64,000 nt of DNA from assembly GCA_016617855.1 (NCBI GenBank), contig JAECUM010001144.1, positions 30,118-94,117 of the forward strand, given 5' to 3'. Positions 33,795 to 46,710 of the stretch are shown here, in pieces (position 1 is the stretch's first letter; each line of letters starts with the position of its first letter). Both the position numbers and the translations under genes were made by a program. This stretch comes from Megalonaias nervosa. Lineage: Eukaryota; Mollusca; Bivalvia; Unionida; Unionidae. The notes under the pieces were generated by a model. That model did not search any database. It was not told the DNA's origin and saw nothing but the letters and a program-made list of their open reading frames with translations.

Positions 33795-34925
33795 CAATCA
33801 GTGCATCGTCTTAGTGAACCTTGCAACCTCATTACTCATGCCTGTACAGTAGTGACATTAATATATCAAATACTAATAGCTTTGTTAATCTCTAAGAACA
33901 AAACGCAGCAAGAAAATGGGCACAGGGTAGGGGTGTCATCATTATATGTAACTCATTTTTTTTTTGGTCTTTAAAGTTGTGGTTCAGGGCAACAACAAAA
34001 ACAGTGAAAACTGGTCCCACATGAAAATTTCCAACACTACAGTAAGTGTTACATTGTGATTTTGGTCAGTGCAAGAAATTCTGCCATATTCCATCTGCAT
34101 TGTTCTGTCTTTCCCACTTCAGGTATCCTGAGCTGACAGTTGCTGTCAGCATGATTCGTGAAATCTTAGCTGGGGTTAAGTGGGGGTCTGCACAGAATTT
34201 CTCACAATGCTGGCCACTGTCTCGTGAGTTAGGATCCAGTCTCAAGACATCATTGTTGAATGACTTTGATCTTTATCTTTTTCTCTTTGCTCCTCTTTAT
34301 TCACAGAGCATGGTGGGTCAGGTTTCCTTAGACCACACGGTGCAATGGAGAGATAATTATATAGTATCCCAGAAGACCTTCTTGCCTTAGATGCTATATT
34401 ACAGGCTATAAAATATACAGACTGGGAAGACAAATTTTCATTTTCCCAGGAGGGCTGGTTTTGGAGGCAGAAGTTATTTTCCTAATGTTAATGTAATCTG
34501 TAACACATTTAACAGAAAAAGCAATTGGGAATATTTGTGTAAACTAATTTATTAGTAGTTGTTCATGGTAATTAACAGTTGGCATGCAATCCTTGCATGC
34601 TACTAGAACACCATATCCAGATAAATATAAAAACAGAAGAAACAAAGAAAGACAGAAATATAAACACTATATTGGACCTTATAAGTAATTTCAAGTACAG
34701 TGTGTATCATCTCAAATTCTGAATAAGTACCCAGATTAACCAAAGTCAAAAACCAAGAAGTTGTCTATAGAGTGCGATCTGAACAAGTACTGGCCAATTA
34801 GACATCAGGATTCTGAGTTAAGTAGGAGTTTGAATATAGGAATGGTTAAATACTCTTAGAGTCAGAGCAAAATGACTTGATAATTCATAAATTGTATGGG
34901 ACTTCCGTTGTCAAATTTCCAGATA
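33795..34925. other. Intron sequence, nothing recognised
   Basis: The frame 34046-34390 (plus) and its minus-strand shadow have no recognised family. Confidence 0.45.
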
Positions 34926-34930
34926 CCTAC

Positions 34931-35098
34931 GAATGTTATCTGGTCTGAAAGCGGTGGTGATGCGGAACACAAAATCTGTGGCTTCTTCATCTTCCATACT
35001 AGATGCCGAGGCTGAGCTGCTAGTGCTACCCTCTTTGCTGCTGGAAGACAGGGTAGATAACCTACTCCCCTTCCGCTTCAGCCTGGGAAACACTTTGC
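34931..35098 (-). CDS. SGSM1/2: SGSM exon 8: GKVFPRLKRK and Ser-rich insert
   Basis: The exon follows the acceptor TTCTCCTCAG and encodes KVFPRLKRKGSRLSTLSSSS, a Ser-rich stretch, then EDEEATDFVFRITTAFRPDN. This matches GKVFPKLRKR...ATDYVFRI of SGSM. Two overlapping donors are present, C|GTAGGT at 34930 and AG|GTATCT at 34926. Only the first leaves phase 1, which joins exon 9 in frame, so it was chosen. The second would require an extra exon that I did not find. Confidence 0.88.
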
Positions 35099-35337
35099 CT
35101 GAGGAGAAAAGGGCTGCTACGATTTATACTCTTGACATTCAAACACAACATTCATAAAAGCATAATTTTCAGACATATGCTCTAGTCTCATTCACAAGAC
35201 CTTGGTTTATCTGTTCATTTTATTGCAATAAAAATATTTAGACAATTAAAATCAAATATGTTAATCAAAGAGTTGAGTTTATCACGTAATATTCACCTTT
35301 ACAAGTGTACTTGTGTCTTAAGAATCATATGGCACAT

Positions 35338-36110
35338 TGTGACATAATGTTTAGCATTGTCATAGAGAATTGTCACTCAGTAGGGCAAACATAATGCTTA
35401 GCAATGTCATACTAAAATGTCACTGACTAGGGCTAACAATGCTTACCACTTTTACAAGTGAAATATCATCGAATAGAGCAAACAATGCTTAGCACTGTCA
35501 TACTGAAATGTCTTTGAACAGGGCAAACAATGCTTAGCACTGTCATACTGAAATGTCATTGAACAGGGCAAACAATGCTTAGAACTGTCATACTGAAATG
35601 TCATTGAATAGGGCTAACAATGTTTACTACTTTACAAGTGAAATGTCACTGAATGGGGCAAACAATGCATAACACTTTACAACTGAAATGTCATTGAATA
35701 TGGCAAACATTGCTTAACACTGTCATACTGAAATATCACTGAATAGGGCTAACAATGCTTACCACTTTACTATTGAAATATCATTGTATAGGACAAGCAC
35801 TGCTTAGCACGTCATAGTGAAATGTCATTGAATAGGGCTAACAATGCTTAGCACTGTTATACTGAAATGTCATTGAATAGGGTTAATGATGCTTAGCACT
35901 GTCATACTGAAATGTCACTGAATAGGGCAAATAATACTTAGCACTGTCATACTGAAATGTCACTGAATAGGGCAAATAATGCTTACTACTTTGCAAGTGA
36001 AATATCACTGAATAGGGCAAACAATATTTAGCACTATCATAGTGAAATGTCACTGAATAGGGCTAACATTGTTATATCAAAGTAAAATGCCACTGAATAG
36101 GGCAAACAAG
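35338..36110 (+). repeat. ~45-bp minisatellite, about 17 copies
   Basis: Unit GGGCAAACAATGCTTAGCAC then TGTCATACTGAAATGTCACTGAATA, with two subtypes (TTAGCACTGTCATACTG and TTACTACTTTACAAGTG) that alternate irregularly. Just 5' (in transcript sense) of exon 8. Confidence 0.96.
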
Positions 36111-36840
36111 GCAAGAAATTTATAAAATTCATTGAATTATACAATCATTCTCTCTTGGCAAGTGGCTTGTAGCATTTAATATTATTCAACTCTTCATGCA
36201 TTTCACTTAAATGAAAATGCATATAACTCCTTCAATCTTTTGCATGGATGCCAAGTTATTTTAGGACAATTAAATCCACATCATGAATTTTTTTTTTATG
36301 CATCACATATATCTAGAACACCTCATGATGTCACACATTACATCTTTACAATGTACTAAGCAAAACAACTGAAGGATCAGAATGTCTTTTAAAGTCATTT
36401 CACTAAGCTGTTTGACAGTTTTGTTAAATAGATTTCAGTTTTTTTCATGACATGATAAACAGAATATTACATATGTGCTTTATTCAAATAAAATTTTATG
36501 AAATCGACAGGAATATGGTTTATTTCATTTTCCTTAAGAATCTTCACCTTACTAGTTTTCAGCAACTACTCGTATATGACAAATTTTTCCCATTTAGAAT
36601 TATTATAAAAGATGAGTTCTCCCTGAACACATGGACTTATTTAAAAAGGAATGTAGAGGAGTGAGGTACTTGCAATTGTGGTCTTCAACAGAATTATTCA
36701 TTTTCTTTCCGATCTATGTTTAATAAAAAGCCCATGGGCAATTTCACACCATGGTGCAATGTACATACAGTCTGAATATGAAGTTTCTACTATAAACTCC
36801 TAATGTCTGATTTGAACATTTAATAGTAAAAAAAATCACT

Positions 36841-36872
<32 letters not shown>

Positions 36873-37560
36873 GTAAGGTAACCATTTCTAAAGGCCTGAT
36901 ATGCATGCACAGTGCAAACAATTTTTAAACAGCACCAAAATTAAAACTTTTCTAGCATGTTCATTTAAGAAAACTGCAAAAATCTGGCACTGGAAATATA
37001 CTGTATTTAAAATAATTAGGAGATGACTACATGAGTATGTACAAGTATTAAACACAGAAGGCTATAGCATGTGCAAAGGTGAGGCACATTAAATGATGAG
37101 AACTGCGAGAAAAAGTGGCTAAAGGTGCATGTAAACTATATGATAATGCCTTATGTCAGTTGTTTCTGAATAATGATCTCTTAAACCAGCAATCCTAATA
37201 CAGTAAACTTTGTTTTTATGGCCATCCAGAAGAGTAGAAATTTCAGCTTATTTTACTCATTCATAACAAAAGGCCCAATTGGACCTGATATTACTCACAT
37301 GGAATACATTGGTGTAAAAGGCAATGTAGTAATAAAACAGGTGCCTTGGGCTGAAAGACATCTATGTCAAAATATTTTTCAATTATTTGGTAGAAACAGT
37401 TGCTATCTGATATCTTGACTCAACGCTGCATTGGCATCTTTGTATGAATGTGAAAGGTGTTTATGCTATGACTTTACTTATCACATTGGGTCTGATATGG
37501 TCATGAACTTTGGGAGAGACAGCATTTTTATATTTAAAAAAAATATATATATATTAGTAA
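36111..37560. other. Intron sequence with a (TA)n tract
   Basis: A (TA)n tract lies at 36845-36872. Frames at 36452-36664 and 37218-37418 show no family. Confidence 0.45.
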
Positions 37561-37564
37561 CAAT

Positions 37565-38400
37565 AGGCATACCTGTCTGGAGGTAAGTATTGTTTGTACA
37601 TTTTCCATCTGTTTGCTATTGAAGCCACATTGTTGATTGGGGAGCCACAGCAGACACAACTCTGAAACATCATGCCCTAAGAAACATTCATACCAAGTTT
37701 GATCAAAATTGGCTAGATCATTCTGAAGATGAAAATAGGTTTTCTGTATGGTTGCTATGGAAGTCATACCAAGGCTATGAGAGCCACCTCTGACACAATT
37801 TTGATAGATGTCCTAAGAAACACCAAGTTTGATCAAAACTGGCTCAGCGAAGCTAGAAATCAAAAAGAGGTTTCCAAAATGGTTGCTACAGAAGCCACCC
37901 ACTCACATTAGAGTCATCCAGACATAATTTTAACAAAGCACATCTTGAGAAATATTCCTATAAAATTTGATCAAGATTGGCTCTGCTATTCCAGATATGG
38001 TAGAAATCAGTCTTACCAGCTATTGCTAAGAAAGTCACACTGTTGCTAGACGAACCATCCAAGACATACTTTTTTTCTAAACATGTCCTAAGAAACATTC
38101 TTACCAAGTTTGATAAAAATTGACACTCATTGGTTTGTCACCTTGTTGCAAAGAAAGTTACACTAATGCTAAGGTAGCCACCCTAACATAATTTTTATAG
38201 TGCATGTCCGAAGAAACATTCTTACAAAGACTGATCAAAATTGGCACAGCCATTCGCGAGAGAAAATTAAATATTAATTTTCCATATGGTTGCTTTGGAA
38301 GCCAGGGGCACTGTGAATGGAGTCACCATGGATAAAATTTTAATAAAAGCAGGTCATATGAAACACTCTGACAAAGTTAAATTAAAAATAACATTGTTGA
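37565..38400. repeat. Degenerate ~110-bp repeats
   Basis: Phrases CCAAGTTTGATCAAAATTGG, CTAAGAAACATTCTTACC, TATGGTTGCTATGGAAG and AGCCACC recur about every 110 bp over seven units. The same consensus builds the array at 55230-56060 and 58196-58600. Confidence 0.7.
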
Positions 38401-38646
38401 TGGACAACAAATGATGCAATATGGATGCAGGCAATACCAAGAACTCACTTGATCTCATGGACAGTTGAACTATAAAAAAGTGTTCAGTTCCTGGAGAGTA
38501 AAAACATGCTACTTATACGAGTTTTCTCGCTATATATTAAATTTACTGTATTGACAGTGGGCAATCAATAGATTCAGGCAAATCAATAGGTAGTATCCTT
38601 GATGGACTGCACTTAATGAAAACCCTTAACAGTTGCTCTCATTCTA

Positions 38647-38925
38647 TTTTCAAACAGTGAATGTGGTTCCCTCCTAGAAGGAAAGGATTATACTGGACAA
38701 TTTGGGTAGATCTATTTTCAAACAGTGAATGAGGCTACCTTCCTGGAAGAAATGGATTATACCAGACAATTTGGGTAGATCTATTTTCCAAAAGTTTATA
38801 AGGTTCCGTTCCAGAAAGAAATGGATTATACCAGTAAATCTGGGTAGAACTGTTTTCAAACAGTGCATGGGGTTCCCTTCCAGGAAGAAATGGACTATAC
38901 TGGACAATTTAGGTAGATCTCAAAG
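38647..38925 (+). repeat. ~69-bp minisatellite, 4 copies
   Basis: Unit CTATTTTCAAACAGTGAATG, CCTTCCTGGAAGAAATGGAT then TATACCAGACAATTTGGGTAGAT. It lets frames on both strands stay open (38674-38907 minus, 38729-39049 plus); these are not genes. Confidence 0.93.
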
Positions 38926-39449
38926 TAAAATGGCCATGAGTGGTTATTTAAAACATGGTCATAATGTCAGTTTAGCACTGACATTTGGCAGATATGCATC
39001 TTTAAGCTGGTACACTGTACAAATGCAGGAAAATGAAGGTAAAAACTAAAAGTACAAAGGATTGTTATACAGACATAACATAGAGAAAAAAACAAATATT
39101 AAATCAAATTAAAAATGTGAAAAATCACCAGCTCAACCTGCTACAGAAGTGACTGTACAGATTTATGATGAAAATGTGCACAGAAACATTATATAAAAAC
39201 CTTGTAATGAAATAAAATTGAAAGGAAACAGTGTCAGGTATAACAAAGTTTCAATTCAAATTATTACTTCTCTGCCTCAAACTCTTGAATTAAATTCACT
39301 CCATATTATTCAATCTTTGATGAAAAAGAGTACAGCAGCTGCAAAGATAAAGTACAAATTTACTGTAAACAATCTAGGTCAAAAACAGAAATTTATGCTG
39401 GTGACCTTTCTGTTGCACCTATGGCATTTGACTCAAAGTCTACCTTTAC

Positions 39450-39608
39450 CCCTTTGTGACCAGAGAGGTGGATCCAGCTGTCCATGGGGAAGTAATCCAT
39501 TCTCAAGACAAGACAGTAAGGCAAGCAAGTGACCTCCTTTGGGAAAATGGATGGGAGGGCGCTGTACTCCATCCTGGCCTACAAGCACAATTGTGTCACG
39601 ACTGTCTG
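39450..39608 (-). CDS. SGSM1/2: SGSM exon 7: PH-like domain C-terminal half
   Basis: A 159-bp exon encoding [38 protein letters not shown] and [14 protein letters not shown]. It is the most conserved exon of the set relative to vertebrate SGSM. The acceptor is a NAGNAG (TTTTCAGCAG). The first AG gives start 39608 and the same spacing as human (HQQ-x-DS); the second would remove one codon (start 39605) and keep the frame. The donor is AGGG|GTAAAG, phase 1. Confidence 0.95.
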
Positions 39609-39825
39609 CTGAAAAGAGGGGTTGTTTGTTTAGAAATGCTAGAAAGCATAGTTTGAATGTTGAAGATATTACAATTTAAATTTTCTCAGGGAACTGAGTC
39701 TATTTTATACTGCCATAAATTACCATAAACTTAGACTCCTCCTTTTCTTATCATTTTTCTGCAAACTTACAAACATGGACTAACAACACTTTATAATTTT
39801 TAAACTGAAGACTAATCTTCTGAAA

Positions 39826-39975
39826 AAGAATGTTTATTACAGTAACCAAAGTAACAATGTTTATGATAACAGCCTTAGTAACAAGAATGATCACAGTAAC
39901 AAGAATTTTTTATGATAGCAACCTTAGTAAAAAGGAATGTATATATGACAGCAGCCTTAGTAAAATGATTCCAGC
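39826..39975 (+). repeat. ~35-bp degenerate minisatellite
   Basis: AATGTTTATGATAACAGCCT then TAGTAACAAG with variants, four to five units. Confidence 0.8.
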
Positions 39976-40419
39976 TGTCATTAAAAAAATAGAGCAATAT
40001 AGGAGATTTAAAATAAAATGATCTGTGCAAATGATTTTTGTGACAGATGACTAAGAGATGGGCCAAGCTTTAACAACAAGGATTCTACCAGAAGGGTTTT
40101 TTCCCCCCAGCATGAATGAGGTCAGGGCATATAAAGCTACTCCTGTCTGTCTATATATCTTTTAAGTTAAGTTTTGAATTTAGGTCAGTTTTCAGTCACT
40201 GTGCTGGGATATTTTGTTCTATAAAGACGTCTGTAATTTTCACACAATCAAGCAAACTTATTTCTGTATATCCCAGAATAAGAATTAACTCAACACATGA
40301 AGTTGTCAAAGTTGTCAAGTAAAATATTGTTCAATACTTGAAGTTTCATTGCATATATTTTCCTTGACAGGGTGCATTTATCATTCAATTCAGATATATA
40401 TATATATATATATATCTAT

Positions 40420-41348
40420 TGTGATGAATATGTAATTAAGTTGCTTGTGTGTTAGTTTTAAATTCTTTTTTATTTTAATTTTGTTTCATTACATTTTATT
40501 GTAATGATAATTTTCATTGGATTTGAATCTCTTTTCCGAAAACTGGCTTGACCTGATTAGATTATAATATTTCTTCAGCACTATTTTTATCTCACTCTGG
40601 TTCATAGATTTCGTAAACATCAAGATAAAACAACTGGCTATTACCAAGGTCATTTTCTGATTGCGTGATAGTTCTAATTTGTAAACAACTTCTTTTATTG
40701 AATTTTATAATAAGATTTGCTAAGTTCTTCCATGGCGGACATGTCTACTGGTTGTGCGCTTCTATTGCGATGTTCAAATTAGTGTCACGTAAGTCCATCA
40801 CGTGAGCTACCATGTGATCTAAAATCGAGGTTTAAAACAGTCCATTGGTATAAAAATTATTCAGTCATATCTTTACACCTTGAGGGTACAAGGTGCTTCC
40901 ATTGTTGATGTCAGATTGTTTTTGAAGTTCATCTGTTTTTTGGAATTTAATAATTTACTCTCTAGAATAAACAAGTGTACATTTTTATAAAAAGTTCTGG
41001 GACAAAGAAATTCAGTGGAAATTTATTCTGGAGTTCTAAACGGAAACATTATAAACTGTGATTCAATTGAGGATTTGTTGCCATTTGCACAACACCTCAT
41101 CTGACATCATCACCTTCCATACTGGAACGTCATCGAGATTTGAACCTGGATTCAATTAGAACTGTTTAGTGATAGGACTTATATTTTTCAACTTTAGGAT
41201 TAATTTTTGGATCATATTCACAAACTGCAAGTCCTATTTCATATTTTTATATTGTTTTCTAGGGAAATAAATTCTTTTGTTAAAATTTACAAAGCTTTTT
41301 GACTTCACTCTTTTCTTTTGTTACATTTGTACGAGCCTACATGTAACA
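40420..41348 (+). mobile_element. Solo LTR, 929 bp (same family as 28441)
   Basis: Starts TGTGATGAATATGTAATTAA and ends GCCTACATGTAACA. It aligns along its length to 28441-29378 (for example CTGTTTAGTGATAGGACTTA). It sits inside a (TA)n tract (40393-40416 and 41349-41372), so the TSD cannot be told from the repeat. Beyond the tract, GACAGGGTGCATTTATCATT on the left and GACAGAGTGCATTTATTATT on the right are direct repeats. Exon 6's donor is 65 bp to the right. Confidence 0.88.
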
Positions 41349-41413
41349 ATATATATATATATATATATATATTCTCTGACAGAGTGCATTTATTATTCAA
41401 GAATTTATCTTAC

Positions 41414-41481
41414 GTTGTTGATGACAATGAATATACACAATCTCATCCAGAAAGATGGTCAGAGCATAATCCCAGAACACA
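41414..41481 (-). CDS. SGSM1/2: SGSM exon 6: SVFWDYAL...HCHQQ
   Basis: A 68-bp exon after AAATTTCAG, ending CAACAAC|GTAAGA. With the split serine it encodes SVFWDYALTIFLDEIVYIHC followed by HQQ, matching the second strand set of the SGSM PH-like domain. It enters with one base and leaves in phase 1. A solo LTR ends only 65 bp into the downstream intron, with a (TA)n tract between. Confidence 0.93.
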
Positions 41482-42480
41482 CTGAAATTTAAAAAAGAAT
41501 GTTATTTATGATTTAATTTTAGACATCATAAAAGAACATTTGCAAATATGATTAAAAAATCAAAGGAATCAGTGCAAAAAGCACCATCTTAAAGCAATAT
41601 CTGGCTGACATCAAAGGCATCAAAAGGCAGAAAGACACTGTCAGTAAACTGAAACAAATTCTGATTACTTCTGCATTATAAACACTACACTAATATAGGA
41701 ATACATTACCTCCCTTTGGAATGAGTCTGAGGTTATACATGCATAAAAATCTTATAAGAATTTAATCTCAATTCAAAATAAACATAAGCTTAAAAAAATC
41801 TGCTTTATTTTACAATATGACTGAGAAAATTCATCCAAAAAGAAACTGGTTTTCCTAAAAGACCCTGACCTTGAAAGTTTTAAATGTACAAAGGACACTG
41901 TGGTCCAGCACTCTCAATTTCAATACTACTCATTCTAATACCTTAGGATAAAGTAGCCTCACTTTGTGTACTAATTACACCAAGTCTGCTTGAAATACCT
42001 TGGATGGTTTGAGAATTATGCTCTATAAACAAAACTGTTTATGGAGAGACAGACAGACAAAGTTTTCTGATGAAAGTAAACTGTTTATCCACACAGATTT
42101 TTTCTTCAATTTCATTTATAGAAAGGCAGTTTACAAGCCAGATTTAAATGCATGAAGAAAAAGTCTTACTTTAAAATAAAATCACCATTTACACTGGCAG
42201 AGAATTTTGGATCATTTGAGATGAAAAAAAGAAATATTTGATAGTTTTCACTGCAAATATTTATGTTCAGTTGGCAACACACAAGAAATCTTGAGAAGAC
42301 TGGACTGTAAGGCCCCAAGGCCACTGTAAAATAAATATTGTTTTTACTACTTTAAGCTCCTGTTCTTCATTTTTTTGTCATTTGAATCTCTTGATGATTG
42401 CAATATTGACACAGATAGGATCACATGACACATGAGGTGCAGGTCATATTATGCATGATTTGCACAGAGATCAGTGTACC
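41482..42480. other. Intron sequence, nothing recognised
   Basis: No frame or repeat recognised. Confidence 0.45.
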
Positions 42481-42484
42481 CTGA

Positions 42485-43740
42485 TTTCAGTTGAAGCATA
42501 TTTAGTACAACTTAAGTACAAGTATGTGAATTGTGAACCGGACTGAAGGCACATTCAGCACAACTTTCAGGTACAACTATGCGAACTTGTGTGAGAAATA
42601 TTTAGTACAATTTTCAGGTACAACTATGTGAACCTGTTTGAGAAATATTTAGTACAACTTTCAGGTACAATTATGTGAACTTGTGTGAGAAATATTTAGT
42701 ACAACTTTCTGGTACAACTATGTGAACTTGGGTGAGAAATATGTAGTACAACTTTCAGATCCAACTAGTATGTGAATTCAGCCTAAGGCACATTTAGTAC
42801 AACTTACAGGTACAACAATGTGAACTACATTTAAAGCATACATAGTACAACTTTCTGATACAACTATGTGAATTGAGTTTAAGACATATTTAGTAAAACT
42901 TTCAGGTACAACTATGTGAAATCAGTTTAAGGCACTTTTAGTACAACTTTCAGTCATGACTAGGTGAATTGAGTTTAAGGTACATTTAGGACAATGTTCA
43001 GTCATGAATAGGTGAATTGAGCTTAAGTCATATTTGGTACAACTTTCAGTCTTGACTAGGTGCATTGAGTTTAATGCATATTTAGTAAAATTTTCAGGGA
43101 CAACTATGTGAATTCAGCCTAAGGCACATATGGTACAACTTTCACTCATCACTAGGTGAACTGAGTTTAAGGCATATTTAGTATAAGTTTCTGTCATTAC
43201 TAGGTGAATTGAGTTTAATTCACATTAGTACAACTTTCAGTCTTGAATAGGTGAATTGAGTTTAGGCAGAGTTAGTACAATGTTAAGTCATGACTAAGTG
43301 AATTCAGTTTAAGGCATAGTTAGTAGAAGTTTCATTCATGACAAGATGAATTGAGTTTAAGTCATATTTAGTACAACTTTCAGTCATAACTAGGTGAATT
43401 AAGTTAAAGGTACATTTAGTACAATGTTCAGTCATGACTGAGTGAATTGAGTTTAGGGCATAGTTAGTAGAAGTTTCTGTCATGATTAGCTGAATTGAGT
43501 TTAGGGCACATTTTGTACAACTTTCAGTCATGACTAAGTGAATTAAGTTTTAGGTACATTTAGTACAATGTTCAGTCATAACTAAATGAATTCAGTTCAA
43601 GGCATAGTTAGTGAAAGTTTCTGTCATGACTAGGTGAATTGAATTTAGGGCACATTTAGTACAACTTCCAGTCAGGACTAAGTGAATTCATTATATGGCA
43701 TATTTATTGATACTATCAGTTACAACTACATGAAGTCAAT
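42485..43740 (+). repeat. Long ~50-bp minisatellite, about 24 copies
   Basis: Unit GCACATTTAGTACAACTTTC, AGTCATGACTAGGTGAATTG then AGTTTAAG. An early subtype has AGGTACAACTATGTGAA and a later one AGTCATGACTAGGTGAA, so the array shows internal differentiation. The longest tandem array in the window. Confidence 0.96.
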
Positions 43741-44804
43741 GTGGCTGAACTACCCTGCCAAGAGAACACAGATTTGAGGATGAAATGAAATAAATTAGCA
43801 AAAAATAAAGAAAACGAATTGGGACCATTCACACTGAGGTGTTTTTATGTACTTGCACCACCAACATGGCTTCCACAATGACAATTTGTTTTGCACAAGT
43901 TTTTAAAATTTTATATTCATATTCATCAGCATGGATTTAACTTACTCATTTTATGTTTAAATCATTACCATTTGGTCATAATCAGTCTATATGTTACTTG
44001 TATGAGTCATTTGCAACCATATCCAGATAAAGAGATATAGACACAAGTCAGCAGTATCAACAGTGTTGCATCTAGGATTCAGTGAATTTGGGCACTGTGC
44101 CCCTTTAAGTTGAAAAAGCGGTGGGGCCAATCTGGAAAACAGAGGGACAAATTTAGTCATAGTTGATGACTCTCAATAGAGCATACAAAATGTAACTAAA
44201 AATGAAAGCTGAGTAAGAGTGAGTGTAACAATGTATTCCCTTTTAAAAATTGGTGTTATATATAAAAATTTAAAATTCATATTTTATTTCTTAAGCTCAA
44301 GCTTGTGTTTTAAAGTTCTGTTTTGTTTTTTTCTTTAAAAAAAAGCACTAACAAGGCTGCACTTTGTGGTCACATGCAACTGAAATGAAGAATCTCTAAC
44401 AAACACATCCAGGACAGATTTGTTCTCTTAACTTATGACGAATAATTTTGAGTCAACATCAACAAAATGGCATGGATTAAGATCTGTTGGCACAATGTAT
44501 GATGGTAGTCCGACAATACCAGCTGCTGACCCTGATATGTATGACTGGGGCTGGAATGGGGGGAGATGAGGTGGGGTAATGTCTTATGGTCATAACAATC
44601 ATTACTGTGAAACTCTTCCCATAGTGTCAACTTGAAAACTGAAAATCAAATTTGTGAGAATATCTTGCATAGTTGGCAGACCATACTGACCCTGTTGCTC
44701 TCTTTGAAGTCCAATTGTTTCATTTGTTCTGTATTTATCTGATGCTCTTTTCTGTATCAAGCAAATCCAGATAAAAATAAAATCAAGTGGTTGTATTTTT
44801 CTAA
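43741..44804. other. Intron sequence, nothing recognised
   Basis: The frame 44433-44630 (minus) has no recognised family. Confidence 0.45.
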
Positions 44805-45038
44805 CTATTGTGGATTGTGATTTCAGTTCTCTGAAGAGCAATGGTACCCAAGGAATGCCAAAGTTGGTTGAAACATAATGCAATTTTTCTTTAATGAAAT
44901 AAGTATGTTTAATTACTTTCAGCCTAATGTGATTAAAAATATTCAATACATTAAAGAATCTTAACTACAAGTTAACCCAATTCAGCATTCCTCAGCTACC
45001 ATTACTTTTCAACTGACTGAAATCACAGTCCACAATAG
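44805..45038. mobile_element. MITE-like element with 23-bp inverted ends
   Basis: CTATTGTGGATTGTGATTTC-AGT at the left, and its inverted copy ACTGAAATCACAGTCCACAA-TAG at the right, with one mismatch over 23 bp. The interior is A/T-rich and has no frame of its own. No clear TSD; superfamily unknown. Confidence 0.7.
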
Positions 45039-46690
45039 CAATACTGTACTGGAGAAAAAGGGTTAATTTCTACATTCCTTGGGGTTAAGATTTTGCACAA
45101 TATAAGTAAAAAGCCATGCAGAGAAACTGGTGGTTAGAACGTACACTGCATCCCATTTGACTCTCCAAGTACAAGCAAACCCACAAATGATAATAAAATG
45201 AAAATTGCTAACAAGCAAAACAATTTCTGCAATAATGCTTAAAAAAGAACTATAATTTATTATGGGTCACAAGGCTAAAAGAAAACAACACTTTCCCTTT
45301 ATGCATCTGCAACATGAGAACAAATTTTAGTTGGTATCTTACACTAATATGTAAAAATCCTTGCACCATATTTTCAAGTATAAAGACTGTATATACCTTA
45401 CTCAAACATACTGAGTCATCAAGTTACCTGAAAATATTCAAACATTCTTATCAACTATAGAAATGATTTGAAAATTTATTGCTCTTTTTCATGACATTAC
45501 ACAATTTTATCCTTTTATTGCCAACACAATTATATTTTACCACTTTAAACTTATTACAGAACTTCTCTCATTTTGAGTTTGAAGAAACATAGCTGTTTGC
45601 AGAAGGAGATGTATTCAAAACTGACTGGTATTTATAAAAAAATATAATCCAATTTTTCTCCACCAATGGTGGTCAATACCACATAACCAAAGGCTGAGCA
45701 AACATGCTAAAGGAGGAAATAGGTTGAAGCGAATGTAATCAACAATTCTATTATACTGCTACTGTAAGACTGGTCCCAACTATGAAGCTTTACTATGTGA
45801 GCATTTATCACCTAAAACTGCAAACCATTCCAGTTGTAATCAATTAGAAAAGTATGTGATACAATAATTTATTAATTTACTTCATGACTGAATGATTGGC
45901 TGATTTTAATTGAAAAATGTGGAATTGAACCTTACATTAATCATGGCCTAGTCTATTTTGTAGATACTAGTAAATGTTTACTTCTTTTTCTTTTTGCATG
46001 CAAAACACATATTCACTAGACAATGTAAATATCTACTGTGCTATAATTCACAATGATTATTATTAGACTAGTTTTAGAATGTAGGTTGGAAATGGAAAAA
46101 ATACATTTCAGTGGACTAATTATACTGATTTTATTAACACTTCAAACCACAAACTGCAGAGTCATAAAAATTCACAACTGCAAAAATCTCATGATTTTAA
46201 TGCATTCAGACATATCCCAAATATGAGTACCAAAGTGTAGATCATAGTTACGGAAATTGACATTAGGCATACTGAGACTCAAAGCAAGAAATAATGACAT
46301 GGAGTTTGTTAGAACAGTTTGGTTTGTGACCATTAAAAATATGTCTAGTAATGTGAAAATTTGTCATAGAAGATCACCCAACGAAACAGAAACTAAGGCC
46401 TCTAAAGATGGGTGGTTTTTTAATGCATTTAGAATGAGATTGCTTAGATTCATATAGCTGCTTATACATGTACACAAAATTTAATATTAGTGTATTTATG
46501 AAGTGCACCAAATTTTGATGATTTGACCATTTAAATTGATTTATGTCAATTTAAATTATCTTTACTGGAATTCATGCACAATTATATCAGATGTGTAGGA
46601 AGCTAAGTGGCAATGAAGAAGTTTTTTTAGCAATGATTTGAATTTACATTACACACTCTCTTTACCAGCCAACAAGGGGAAGAAACTCAC
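45039..46690. other. Intron sequence, nothing recognised
   Basis: The frame 46257-46457 (plus) has no recognised family. Confidence 0.45.
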
Positions 46691-46710
46691 ATGGTTTTAT
46701 AAGGTAAAGG

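Noticed and set aside
34046..34390. 114-residue plus-strand frame
   Set aside because: No recognisable domain and antisense to the gene; no splice or promoter evidence.
35338..36110. CRISPR-like array
   Set aside because: Adjacent units with no unique spacers, in a eukaryotic intron: a minisatellite.
44602..44946. 114-residue minus-strand frame as a possible extra SGSM exon
   Set aside because: It overlaps the MITE-like element, lacks SGSM similarity, and exons 5 and 6 already join in phase.
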